From: Moricandia arvensis
Lineage: Eukaryota; Streptophyta; Magnoliopsida; Brassicales; Brassicaceae
NCBI GenBank assembly: GCA_905132765.1
Contig: CAJHQP010001525.1
Location: 1 to 64,000 of the forward strand
Reading direction: 5' to 3'
DNA: 64,000 bases
Shown: positions 35,293 through 46,437 of the stretch, piece after piece
Layout: every line of letters starts with the position of its first letter
How positions within the stretch are numbered: the stretch's first letter is position 1
The notes under the pieces: generated by a model
What the model was told of the DNA's origin: nothing
Database searches by the model: none
Seen by the model: the letters and a program-made list of their open reading frames with translations, nothing else
Translations under genes and position numbers: made by a program

Positions 35293-35304
35293 ATCTCCCA
35301 CTTG
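35293..35304 (-). other. polypurine tract of the copia element
   Basis: CAAGTGGGAGAT on the minus strand adjoins the 3' LTR and is identical to the tract at 181-192. Confidence 0.8.
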
Positions 35305-35362
35305 AAGACTGATTTCAATCTGTCTTCACACTTTCATCAATGTAGCAGGTCTTCTCGGCTTG

Positions 35363-38300
35363 TTACTCCAACAAGCCAACTGAGGTTGCACATAACCTTA
35401 ACTTCTCACACGACACGATCTTCGTTAGCATGTCTGTCGGATTCTTACTTTCAGGGATCTTCTCAAGCACCAACATTTCATCCTCTAATGCTGATCTGAT
35501 GAAATGATATCGTCGATGTATGTGCTTTGTTCGAGCATGGTAAGCCGGATTCTTTGCCAAATCAATGGCACTCTTACTATCACAGTACAAAACACTTTTC
35601 CCTTGGTCATGGTCTAGCTCTTGTAGAAAAGACTGTAACCATATCATCTCTTTTGTTGCCTCCGTTACCGCAACATATTCAGCTTCACAGCTTGATAGAG
35701 ATACAATTTTCTACAACTTTGAAACCCAACAAATTGCACTACCACCAAAAGTGTAGACATACCCGGTTGTGCTCTTTGTGTTGTCAATGTCACCTCCATT
35801 GTCAGCATCAACATATCCATGCAATCCCATCTCAAGCTTCGTGAAACATAGTGACAAACTTGGATTCCCTTTCAGATATCTGAAAATCCACTTCACGGCT
35901 TCCCATTGTTCCTTTCCTGGATTGCTCATAAACCTGCTAATGACTCCTACTGCATGTGCAATGTCTGGCCTTGTACATATCATCGCGTACATCAGGCTGC
36001 ATATAGCAGAAGCATATGGAACTTTATCCATACATGCCATCTCCTCTTCCGTCTTTAGAGACTGTTCTCTAGATAACCGAAAATGACTTGCCAGAGGAGT
36101 ATTGACTGACTTTGCATCATCCATGTTAAACCTCTTGAGGAATTTCTTCACATACTCCTCTTGGGATAGCTTAAGACTGTCCTTGCTTCTATTGATTCTC
36201 ATCCCTAGAATATGTCTTGCTTCTCCAAGGTCTTTCATCGCAAACTCTTCTGAGAGTTTCGTCTTCAAGATATTAATCTCATGCAAGTCTGCTCTTACTA
36301 TCAGCATGTCATCCACGTATAGGAGCAATATCAAGTAGGACTCTTCAAGCCTCTTGAAGTAACAACAGTGGTCAGCCTCACACCTCAAGAAATCGACACC
36401 TTTTATAAAGCTGTCAAACCTTTTATACCACTGTCTTGGAGCTTGCTTCAAACCGTACACACTCCTCCTAAGCTTGCAAACAAGACTTTCTTTCCCTTTG
36501 ATTTCAAAGCCTTCAGGTTGCTTCATATAAATTTCTTCATCCAAATCACCGTGAAGAAATGCCGTCTTTACATCCATTTGCTGAAGATGCAAACCTTCTT
36601 GTGCTACCAGCCTAGGAACCGTTCTAATGGTCACCATCTTGACTACTGGAGAAAATATCTCTGTGTAGTCAATGCCTTCTTTTTTTGGAATCCCTTCACA
36701 ATAAGCCTCGCCTTATAGCCTTCGACTGATTGTTCGCATCGGATCTCAGGTTCTCTATTGCACTCCCGTCATAGGGTTCTTTTCACCTTTCCCTCACAGT
36801 ACTTGTACGCTATCGGTCATTGAGGAATACTTAGGCTTAGAGGGTGGTCCCCCTTTCTCGCGTAAAAGCGATCAGAATTCGAACACGCCGCGTTTTACTG
36901 GGAAGGATCGAACCATAGGCACTTATTCCCATCAGGTTCTTCTTTAATTCGGTAGACCCACTTGTTATGCAATGCCTTTTTATTTTTAGGCAAGTCTGCT
37001 AACTTCCATGTGTGATTGGACAACAACGAGTCCATCTCGTCGTTCATTGCAAGCTCCCACTTGATCGGCTCATCAACTTGCATAGCCTCTTCATAACATT
37101 CAGGCTCGCCCCTGTTTGTGAGCAAAATGTGGTTAAGCGATGGAGAAAATCTTACAGGCTTTCTGATGATTCTACTTGACCGTCGTAACTCTGTGACTGT
37201 TGTATACGGGACTACTTCAGAACCATCATCTTCATCAGCCTCTCCACTCTCTTCTTGAGAGATTTCTTCTTCTATTGTTGTAGTATTTTGTGGCAACTCC
37301 AATATCAGGATATCTCCTAGGTCAACAACTTCTGACTCTTTCCTTTCTGAGCCCTTTTAGCTTATCCTGTACAACGCTTCTTCGTTGAACACAACATTCT
37401 TGTTGTGGATGATCTTTCCATTTTCATCATCCCAAAATCGGTAACCAAACTCCGTGTTACCATACCCGATGAAGTAACACTTCTTAGACTTGGAGTCAAG
37501 TTTATTTCTCGCAGCGTCGTTAATGTGAACAGAAGCTAAGCAACCAAATACCTTTAGATAAGAAAGGTTTACTTTCTTTCCGCTCCAAACTTCTTTAGGG
37601 ATCTTAAATCCCAACAGCACAGACGGTCCTCTGTTTATTAAGAAGGTTGGGGTACTGATTGCATCTGCCCAAAACATCTTAGGCTAATCCACAGTTCAAT
37701 CTCATGCTCCTTGCACGCTCATTCAAGGTCCGGTTCATCCTTTCAGCTATTCCATTATGTTGAGGCGTCCCGAGAATAGTCTTCTCCATCTTGATCCCAC
37801 CATCAGCGCAATATCTCTTGAACTCGTCGCTAATATATTCACCACCATTATCAGACCGTAGACACTTCAACTTGAGATTTGTCTCAATCTCAACCATGGC
37901 TTCCATCTTTTGAAAACCGAGAACACTTCAGACTTGTTCTTCATGAAGTAGACCCACACCTTCCTTGTGGAGTCATCAATAAAGGTCACATAGTAGTATG
38001 AACCTCCCAGCGATGCAACATGAGCGGGTCACCACACGTCAGTGTGCACCAGCTCTAACTTCTCAGATTTTGGCTCTCTTCCTCCTTTAGAGAAACTAAC
38101 TCGTTTCTGTTTCCCAAGGATGCTGCTTTCACACATCTGATGATCCACCGTCTTCAGATCCGGAAGAGCGCCATTTTCCACCATGAGTTTCATCCCTTTC
38201 TCACTCATGTGCCCCAACCTACAATGCCACAATTTGTTCTGTTTGGCATTTTCGACAACAGCAACAATGTCTTGATAACTCGTCGTCATATAAAGAGTGC

Positions 38301-38908
38301 CTCTTTTATGACCTTTAGCCACTACCATGGAACTTTTCCTGACCCTCCAGGCTCCACCACCTAAATTTACATCATGCCCCGTATCATCAACGTTGACCTA
38401 CTGAGATCAGATTTCGCATCAACTTGGGTACATGTCTAACCTTCGTAATCTTCCATACCCGTCCATCTGACATCTTCAGGTCGATATCTCCAATACCAAC
38501 TATGTCCAAAGGTAATCCATCAACAAGATATACCTTTCCATAATTTCCCACAACATAATTCTCCATAATTTTTTGGTGCGGTGTAGTGTGGAATGACGCT
38601 CCTGAGTCAAGAACCCATGAATCGACTGGGCTATCAACATAAGAGATTGACGCTTTGGTGTTGTTTGTAGCTACATCACAAGCTTCACTTTTCCTCGGGG
38701 AATCAACAGACACTACCAATGCATCAACAATCTCACGTGTCACTGCATTGGCTCCGCCTCCTTTGTTGTCTTCCTTCTTCGGTGGTGCCCGACAGTTTCT
38801 TTTTATATGGTCTGTCTTTCCACAATTCCAGCACTCAGTAGGTTGTCTGAACTTGGACTGGCCCCGTCCATTCCTTGACTTTGATATGCCGTTACTCTGG
38901 TTATTTCT
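35363..38908 (-). pseudogene. copia pol: protease, integrase, reverse transcriptase, RNase H (broken)
   Basis: Minus-strand blocks in order: zinc knuckle CWNCGKTDHIKRNC and protease WVLDSGASFHT (38908-38387); integrase zinc-finger region LWHCRLGHMSEKG and core SDNGGEYISDEF with GTPQHNGIAERMNR (38328-37679), continuing through 37677-37357; linker ending WKLADLPKNKKALHNKWVYR (37302-36895); reverse transcriptase with QMDVKTAFLHGDLDEEIYM and catalytic LLYVDDMLIV (36637-35711); RNase H with CDSKSAIDLAKNP (35647-35363). At least five breaks occur, including TGG-TGA after HTDVW. The rRNA insert at 36719-36921 separates the conserved K of GNK from YKARLIVKGF. It cannot make a full polyprotein. Confidence 0.9.
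36719..36921 (-). pseudogene. mitochondrial-type large-subunit rRNA fragment inside copia pol
   Basis: The minus strand contains GGGGGACCACCCTCTAAGCC, GACCGATAGCGTACAAGTAC and GTGAGGGAAAGGTGAAAAGA. This is the domain I core of bacterial-type 23S rRNA. Wording differs from chloroplast 23S and from cytosolic 25S, and fits plant mitochondrial 26S as I recall it. It lies exactly between two codons of the copia reverse transcriptase region. About 200 bp is present, so it is a non-functional nuclear copy. Confidence 0.75.
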
Positions 38909-39256
38909 GTAACGCCCCGATCGCCCATGGCTAATGGGCCACCCACGCCCGCTCTCTCGGCCCGTGAGCCCCATCTCATCCGACGATCGGTCTGTTAATT
39001 TTTCTAAGGCTCGAAATCATTGTTTACTGTCCCTGCAATCACCACCCGACCTTTCCCCATGCTTTGGCCTCACTCGCACGCTATCGCAAATCACTTCCCG
39101 ATAGGTCACCCATCCTTCCGCTACTCCAGCTCAAGCACGCTTAACTCTGGAGTTCTAAACAGATGTGTGACGGAAAAGGTAAGTCAACTTTGGTGACATA
39201 GGTAGCCAAATCAATTCTCTTAAGCCTTTTCATATATCACAACTCGGGGTGTTACA
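38909..39256 (-). mobile_element. Cassandra solo LTR nested in copia gag
   Basis: 348 bp with TGTAAC...GTTACA ends (inverted ends TGTAACGCCCCGA and TCGGGGTGTTACA). The five-base duplication ATTTC is perfect (38904-38908, 39257-39261). It has no internal region or second LTR, so it arose by LTR-LTR recombination after insertion. It splits the gag frame between FNWKTKGET and the zinc knuckle. Confidence 0.9.
39092..39156 (-). other. 5S-rRNA-like segment in the Cassandra solo LTR
   Basis: The reverse complement reads AGAACTCCAGAGTTAAGCGT then GCTTGAGCTGG and AAGGATGGGTGACCTATCGG. AGTTAAGCGTGCTTG is identical to the 5S A-box region, and GGATGGGTGACC to the C-box core. It is the best-preserved of the three 5S-like segments in the window. 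Confidence 0.85.
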
Positions 39257-39876
39257 ATTTCTTTCTAGGTTTCTCCCTTTGTTTTCCAGTTGAAAGCAGA
39301 GCTTGTTGATGTTTCTCCAGAATCTATTCTTCGAACTTCCTCAGCAAGGATACGATCTCTAACATCATTAAATTTAAGCTTTAGAGTACCAACAAAATTA
39401 CTAACCGTTGTCCTCATTGGTTCCCAACTATTTGGCAGAGATGCTAACAGAATCAGTGCTCGAACTTCATCCTCAAACTCGATTTCAACCGATGACAGTT
39501 GGTTGACAATCGTATTGAACTCGTTAACATGTTCGGCAACCAGTCCACCTTCTTCCATCTTCAAATGAAAGAGCTTCTTCATGAGAAACACCTTATTATT
39601 AGCCGAAGGTTTCTCATATATATCCAAGAGAACTTTTATGAGCTCTTCCGTGGTCTTCTCTTTCGCAACGTTTTTCGACAGTGTTAACCTTATAACACCC
39701 AGGAATTGTCTGTCAAGGAGCTCCCACTCGTCCTGATCCATCTTCTCGGGCTTCTTGCTCAACGGTTGATGGAGTTTTTTTCCGTATAGATAATCTTCAA
39801 TTTGCATTCTCCAAAATGCATAGTATGTGCCGTCAAATTTCTCGATACTGTGCGCCGAACCGTCTTTGCCTTCCAT
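39257..39876 (-). pseudogene. copia gag, N-terminal part
   Basis: From ATG at 39876 the protein starts MEGKDGSAHSIEKFDG and has the copia gag pattern (YAFWRMQIEDYLYGKKLHQP, then VLDIYEKPSANNKVFL-like and LKMEEGGLVAEHVNEFN). This is the UBN2-type gag domain that forms the capsid. The frame is interrupted by the Cassandra LTR before the zinc knuckle, which follows at about 38820. Confidence 0.85.
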
Positions 39877-39971
39877 CGTTTCCGATGTTACAAACAAAAT
39901 TCAGTATTCACGAAATCACTATTCACATGAATAGTAACCCGGATTTTTTTTGACCGACCACCCTGACTCAA

Positions 39972-39983
39972 GCTCTAATACCA
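39972..39983 (-). other. primer-binding site of the copia element
   Basis: TGGTATTAGAGC on the minus strand lies just inside the 5' LTR and is complementary to the 3' end of initiator methionine tRNA (the consensus is TGGTATCAGAGC, so one base differs). Confidence 0.85.
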
Positions 39984-39984
39984 T

Positions 39985-40432
39985 TAGTTAGGAAATACAG
40001 ATCAAATTTTACGGAAAATCAGAATTTGCAGGAGCGGAAGACACACACAAAATTGTTAACGGAGTTCGGCCAACCTTGCCTACGTCTCCGGACCTGCTAC
40101 AGATTTTTTATTATCAACCCAAACTTTTTTACAATGCTCTCAACTCACACCCGATCTCAAATATACTCGAGAAATTACTTTTAATTTCTTTAAAAAGAAA
40201 ACTTCTTTTTCTCTCTTTCTCTCACGAGCTTCTTTCTTCTTCTCTTCTTCTCTTCTTCTCTTGCTCTCTCTTTTGTTTTTGGGATGCCTTTGCTCTTCAC
40301 CTTATGTTTGGTATTTATAGGGACTATAAGCATTGGTAAGTGCCTACAAGAGTTGACAAAACTCATCTCCATTTACGGCCGCCGTCATTACCGTCATCAC
40401 CGGCCATTTTCAAAAACGTGTTGTAACTAACA
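39985..40432 (-). repeat. 5' LTR of the copia element
   Basis: 448 bp, starting TGTTAGTTACAACACG on the minus strand. Its last bases are altered (TAACTA rather than TAACA). It would hold the promoter of the element. Confidence 0.85.
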
Positions 40433-41781
40433 CGCACAAAAAGTACACTCGAAACAAAACAATATTACATAATATAATTTAATTTCCGAAAGATAAAGAA
40501 CTTTGACCCAATATTTTCTAGTAATTCAAAATAAAACTAATGTTACTGAATTTTATCGCCCATATAGTAACTTTAGTTGGGAATATTTCATATCAATCTA
40601 TGAATAATATATATATCATGCAGATAGGCTTCTACAAACTTTTCATGATCGACATGATCATAATTGAGAAATTGTTTGAAATACTAAGCTGAATACTATT
40701 TTTCAAAAATACACTCAATCAAAACTATCATAATATTTGAGTTTAAAATTTAATGATTATTGTTTAGAATTTGTATGTATGAGAATGATTATTATTTGAA
40801 GATATATTTGAAAATTGGTATCAAATTTGTGGTAATTAAAATTCTTCTATAACTCATACCTTCATGAATTTAAAATGACATAAGTCCCATTGTCCAAATG
40901 TTATTCTCTTTTTATATCAAATTATGGACTTGACCAAAAAAGAGGAAAAGAGATGGAGTATCTTCAATCTTTTACAATATGGTAAAGTAACATAATGAGT
41001 AGTCGCAGTCATAACATGCTTTTTCCTAGACATTGAGAGAATCCTTTTGGAAGGTTGGATATGTTGTTTGGTATTTTGGCCTTCACTCTAGAATATATTA
41101 CTTTACCCCTTTTCGTTCATTTAAATCACTACTTTTTGTTTTCTTTCACATTTCCAGGCTATATAATATACTGTATAATTATTTACCGATAGTCAATTAC
41201 TGTGTTCTAAGTTCTAACTATCTTTAGTTAACGGTTTATAAACTAAAATGGTTTGTAGTTAACAAATGTTACCGTTATAAGCCAGAGTGAGTCGAGGTTG
41301 AATGGCTTGCGATTCTTTAGTTTCAGCACCGGCTAAATATCTTTAAAGGCCTTTGGGCAAATAAAAAGTTTATACTAGTATAATTAATTATCTCCGAAAA
41401 TCTTACAAACATAAAATTTGAATTTTTTGTAATACTAATTTGGGATTTTTTAAAACATAATCTAATAACTTAAAAACATATTATTTATCACTATCTAAAT
41501 TTGAAAAATATAATGTATATTAGTATATAAATGTGCTCCTAAAATTCTTGGATTTGGCGATGGATCTAGGGCAATCGCACAGCTCACACTCGATAGTAAG
41601 CCAGCCCTATATAGTTTGATCGCTTCTTCCTCCACTTGGCCGGGGAGCAAAGCTTACTGTAGTTAACACTCACAGACTCACTATTATAGATATATAACTT
41701 GTCTAACAACGTTGGGTCAAGTATGTAACTTTGGATCTAGATGCAATTATCTGATTTATGGAGCGTATTAATATTCGACAT
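40433..41781. other. AT-rich intergenic stretch, no gene seen
   Basis: Short open frames only, no known motif. No termini of mobile elements were recognised. Confidence 0.45.
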
Positions 41782-42264
41782 TAGCCCTGCGAATTTTGTC
41801 TGAACTGAACCAAACCGAACTGAACCAAACCGAACTGAAATTTTTGGTTTTCGCTTCAGCTTCGGTTTTGAGTTCAGTTTTGTTCGGTTTTGTTCGGTTT
41901 TTTTCGGTAGAGTTTTGAAAATTGATTCAGTTATCGGTTCGGTTCGGTTTTTATTTTATTAATTTATTTTTATTTTTGAAAATATTTGAAAATAATCGAA
42001 AATAACTGAAAATAACCGAAAATTGAACCAAATTTAACCGAAAAAAACAAAAAATAACTTAATTTAACCGAAAATATCCGATTTTTAAAGAAAATTATAC
42101 CAAAATTAACAAAAAAAATCGGCTATTTTCCAAAATAAAACTAAATACCAAAAATAACCGATAACCGAACCGAAATTTGATTTGGTTAATTTTGGATTTG
42201 GTTTCAAAATTTTGATTAACCAGAAACCGACGGTTCAGTTTTGGAAAACTGAAGTTGCATGGCT
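41782..42264. mobile_element. inverted-repeat element rich in CCGAAC, 9-bp duplication (483 bp)
   Basis: Ends TAGCCCTGCGAA and TTGCATGGCT are imperfect inverted repeats, flanked by nine-base words ATTCGACAT and ATTTGACAT (one mismatch). The interior is built of AACCGAAC and GTTCGGTT words, with an inverted arrangement. It resembles the element at 57009 in its ends, target-site length and interior wording. Confidence 0.6.
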
Positions 42265-43028
42265 ATTTGACATGCTAGCACTTTGTGACGTACAACGAAG
42301 ATGTCATTTTAGTGATTCAAAACCCGACATCATGAATATTCATTCGAACTAGTGGAGATAGTTTCTCCACAAAGAAAATTTTATGATTTCAGTATTACAC
42401 ACATTCGAAGAGCGAACCAAAATTACACGATATTTTCATAGAAACAAAGTTTTTATTGTTATTCTATTTTGGTTTGGATTTTCATTATAACTCTAGTTTG
42501 AGTAATATAAGAGTAGAATAATACCATAAGATAGACCTAAAAAAACGTTTTTATTATCAAAATATATTTCAAGGAGAAAAATGACTAAAATAAATTTTAT
42601 TAAAAGGTGTAAATATATATTTATACTCATTTGGTTAACTAAATTATACTTAAATTTAGAGTTATGAGGTGAAGTTTTGGAGGTGAAATTAAAATAAAAA
42701 AATATTAATTTTTTAAAAATAATAAGATCTGTTTTGATCATTTTTTAAGTCTTTTTTTTAATGACAAAAGCTTTTAAAATATCTATTTAAAAATTTGTCC
42801 ATAATAGTATTTTGATGGAAAAAAGAAAAGAAAAGCGACTAACCAGCTGAAAATGACTAGGCTGACAAACAAAACTGGAAAAGATTAGTGAGCCTAAAAG
42901 AAGAAGCCCATTAGTGATGCAAAACCCAATAAGTTCGCTTTGTGACCCAGAAACACGGCAAAACTTCTCAAATCGTTAGGGCTTTTCTTCCGGCAACCGG
43001 AGTAACGGAGACAAAGGAGAAGAAGTAG
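42265..43028. other. upstream region and leader of the SF3B4 gene
   Basis: No TATA box near the start. A site II-type word (ATGGGCTT on the minus strand, about 42904-42911), common in promoters of plant housekeeping genes, lies about 120 bases before the ATG. The rest is AT-rich. Confidence 0.4.
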
Positions 43029-44982
43029 ATGACGACTCGAATAGCTCCGGGAGTCGGAGCCAATCTTCTCGGCCAACACTCCGCAGAGAGGAATCAAGAA
43101 GCTACTGTTTACGTTGGTGGTCTCGATCCCCAGGTTCTCCTTCTCTCTCCCTCTCTCCGTTCGTATGTGTCAGGAGAAGTCATTTTAGGGTTTTGAGTTT
43201 ATGAGTTTCTCTTGTCTGTGATTTAGCTGTCTGAAGAATTACTTTGGGAACTGTTCGTACAAGCCGGCCCAGTTGGTAAGTTTGTTTCATCAATAGGCAA
43301 TGCTCAGAGCTAATGGTTACTTGTTTAGTGGAACTTGATTGTCACGTTCTGACATTAGCTACTTTTGGTTTAATGGTTTGATTCTGACATTAGCTCCTTT
43401 TGGTTTAATGGTTTGATTCAGTTAACGTCTATGTCCCGAAAGATAGAGTGACAAATCTTCAACAAGGTTATGGATTCATTGAGTTCCGTAGCGAGGAAGA
43501 TGCTGACTATGTAAGTCTTGCTCCTTCCCCCTTCTTTTTAGACTTCTTTGGTTGGCTCTAATGGTAAGTAACTTCTTTTTTTGTGCAGGCAATTAAGATT
43601 CTTAACATGATTAAGATCCATGGGAAGCCTATTCGTGTTAACAAGGTATCATCTTTATTTCTGCGGATGGTTCTTATGAGTTTTGAGTTGCCCCTCTTAG
43701 GAGTTCACTAACATTTTGTTTATCCTGGTTGTAATTGTATTAGGCGTCTCAAGATAAGAAGAGTTTGGATGTTGGTGCTAACCTTTTCATTGGCAACCTT
43801 GACCCTGTAAGTATATATGATATCTTGGTGGTAACTATACTCTGAAACATTAGCTGATCAGATTGTGTATGTTTACAGGATGTGGATGAAAAGATCTTGT
43901 ATGATACTTTCAGCGCATTTGGTGGGATCGCTTCTAATCCTAAGGTATTGTCTTATGTATTATCTGTAATCTATGAGTAATATATGTCATTTGTTGTTTG
44001 GGACAGAATGGCTGTACGTAGTACGTTTAAGAATCTGATGCTCTCAACTTTTCATTTCAGATCATGCGAGATCCTGATACTGGGAACTCACGAGGTTTTG
44101 GTTTTATCAGCTATGACTCCTTTGATGCATCTGATGCTGCTATTGAGGTAATTTTATTTATTCTTTCATGACTCTCTCTTTTACAAACCTGGCTACTAGA
44201 ATGAGTCCCAATATATTTCACATTACATAGCTTCTCTATTCACCTAATCCAGTGAATGTATATTGCAGGCAATGACTGGACAATATCTATGTAATCGTCA
44301 AATAACAGTCTCTTACGCATACAAGAAAGACACCAAAGGAGAGCGCCACGGTACTCCAGCAGGTTAGACTCTTTATACTCTTCTCTTGTTTTAACCTGTG
44401 GTTTCTGATTATTCAAGGAGCAATTATGCTTAAGAATCTGTCTCTCTATTAATGGAATAACAACAACAATACATTACTCTTGTGAATACAGAGAGGCTTT
44501 TGGCTGCCACAAATCCTATTGCCCAGAAAAGCAGACCACATACTATGTTCGCAAGCGGCCCACCAACTGCTCCTCAAGCTAATGGTATACCACGTCCGTT
44601 TGCCAATGGCGGCATGCAACCTGTTCTGATCCCAGGTCCTCGTCCAACACCACCACCACCACCTCCACAAGTCTACCAAACTCAGCCACCATCTTGGCAA
44701 TCTCAGCCGCACCAACAACAACACGGCTTAGCTGTTCCACCGCCCATGCAGTATCGTCCTCCTCAAGGAATGCCGCCGCCACCACCTCCACAGTTTCTTC
44801 ACCACCAACAAGGTTTCGGCGGTCCAAGGCCACCACCACCTCCTCAAGCCATGGGAATGCACCAACATGGATGGCCACCGCAACAAATGCAGCAAGGTGG
44901 ACCACCACCGCCACAACAACCTATGCACCATCATCATCACATGTCTATGCCTCCTCCACAACCACCACCACACCAAGGCTGA
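43029..44982 (+). CDS. SF3B4: splicing factor 3B subunit 4 (SAP49), two-RRM protein
   Basis: Nine exons: 43029-43133, 43227-43275, 43422-43510, 43589-43645, 43744-43806, 43879-43944, 44061-44147, 44269-44362 and 44492-44982, all GT-AG, giving 366 residues. Two RNA-recognition motifs: RRM1 with RNP2 VYVGGL (27-32) and RNP1 GYGFIEF (67-73), RRM2 with LFIGNL (114-119) and RGFGFISY (154-161). A C-terminal Pro/Gln/His-rich tail follows (about 210-366, with repeated PPPPP). This layout is SF3b49, part of the SF3b complex of U2 snRNP, which contacts the pre-mRNA upstream of the branch point in the nucleus. It corresponds to Arabidopsis AT2G18510, as I recall an essential gene. No damage seen. Confidence 0.95.
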
Positions 44983-45849
44983 GTGTACTATTTTGTAAAC
45001 CCTTTCTTTCATGACAAGTAATCTCAAGGATTTTTCTCACTTCACCTTTAAATTCTAAGAACCCTTCCATTATCCAAAACAAAAAAAAATTGATAGAAGA
45101 GAGAGAAAACACAATATGCTATATTGTCTTAATGTCTTGTCTCTGAAACTCTGTAATACAGAGAATCTATTATCTTTTTGGGTTGAGAGATAGCGTGGAA
45201 GTTAGTGCGCATGTCTGGTTTTTTAGTGTTCATGTTTTGTGCAGAATGTCTCTGATGCCGTGTGCTTTGGTATTTACTTTTTACCAAAAATATGCTGTAA
45301 AAAGCTCAATTTACTTACTCTCTGACTCTTGAGGTTGCTTTTTACACTAAACGAGAAAAAAACAGACACGAGTGATTGAACAAAGGTAGCTTGCTGTTCT
45401 AGCTATGGACCCATTCTCTTTGGTCACTCTTCCTTGCCCAAACTCCAATAGTGTCTATCCCTAAAGAACTGAAGATAAGAGACACATCTGTATTGCGAGT
45501 CTGAGAAGGCCAAAGAACCTATATTCAGTTTATTTATTCAACTTTTATCTTTTTTTTTATTTTCAGTCATTTGTCACTTCGTTTGATTAGTTAAAATGGT
45601 CCACAAACGTGTCATCTACTAAGCATTTACAGTATACTCTTTTTGGACAATCGCATTTTACAGTACATTAAGAATAAGAAGTGAACATCTGTTCTTTTCT
45701 CTCAGTGTTGTTGTATGGTAAAATTGTGAAATCTACAGTTCTTGAGTTGCTTGAACTCTTCTTTTATAAACAGATAAACAGCATTTGGAATTTATTTATC
45801 ATTATTACTTTTCCATGTTGATAGATATGATGGATATGTATGTGGTTAA
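44983..45849. other. 3' flank of the SF3B4 gene
   Basis: The 3' untranslated region and downstream DNA. No gene or repeat was recognised. Confidence 0.4.
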
Positions 45850-46082
45850 GAGCGATCTCCAACTTCACTATATTTTATCAATTTAAACTAGATTTTGGAG
45901 TAAAATGTTTCAATCATACTCTATATAATTCACTATATAATAGAGTAAAAATGAATGTAGTTCATTATTTATGTTCATCACTCTATTTTTTCTCTAGAAT
46001 AGAATATTATTGGAGTAGAAATCATTTCTATAGAATTACTCTATTTTGAAGAAGAAAATAGAGTTAACCTTTAGAGATGGTC
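45850..46082. mobile_element. PIF/Harbinger-type MITE (233 bp)
   Basis: The ends GAGCGATCTCCAAC and TTAGAGATGGTC are imperfect inverted repeats with TAA on both sides (45847-45849, 46083-46085). The AGCATCTCCAAC type of end is common in crucifer MITEs. Confidence 0.6.
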
Positions 46083-46437
46083 TAAGCATTATAATCTAAA
46101 TCATACAAATTTGATGCTTTAATTTTGAGATTTCCAGAGATTGTTCTGACATAGAAATACAAAATAGATGCAAGTTCTAATTTGATAAAAGTAATGTCAA
46201 CAATGGTGCATATGAGAGGGATGTACTGGTTTGCCTAACTAGACCGTTTTAGAGTCTCTAGTACTTTTTAGTGTAGTATGTTGTTTCAAAATAAATAATT
46301 TGGAGAATGCACATAAGCCATAATGATTACAGTTCTAAATCATTATACAGCCGCATAATCTACCACTTACATCGACCACATAATTAAAAATTAGGAAGAC
46401 AATTTAGCTGACATTATCATAAACATTATGTTTTTTT

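Larger units (their letters stand above)
34881..40432 (-). mobile_element. full-length, decayed Ty1/copia retrotransposon
   Basis: A 5.55-kb element read on the minus strand: 5' LTR (40432-39985), primer-binding site (39983-39972), gag, pol in the copia order protease-integrase-reverse transcriptase-RNase H, polypurine tract (35304-35293), and 3' LTR (35292-34881). The flanking five-base words CACAC and CGCAC differ at one base, consistent with an old duplication. The LTRs differ by point changes and by a deletion of about 36 bp. A Cassandra solo LTR (38909-39256) and a mitochondrial-type rRNA piece (36719-36921) interrupt it. It belongs to the same family as the 3' end at 1-659. Confidence 0.92.

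Noticed and set aside
38387..38974. Start MGLTGRESGRGW for the copia zinc-knuckle protein
   Set aside because: These first residues come from the Cassandra LTR. The real frame continues from gag before the insertion.
44579..45027. Antisense and alternate-frame proteins opposite the SF3B4 last exon
   Set aside because: The low-complexity Pro/Gln/His codons open all frames. Only the SF3B4 frame joins the RRM exons.
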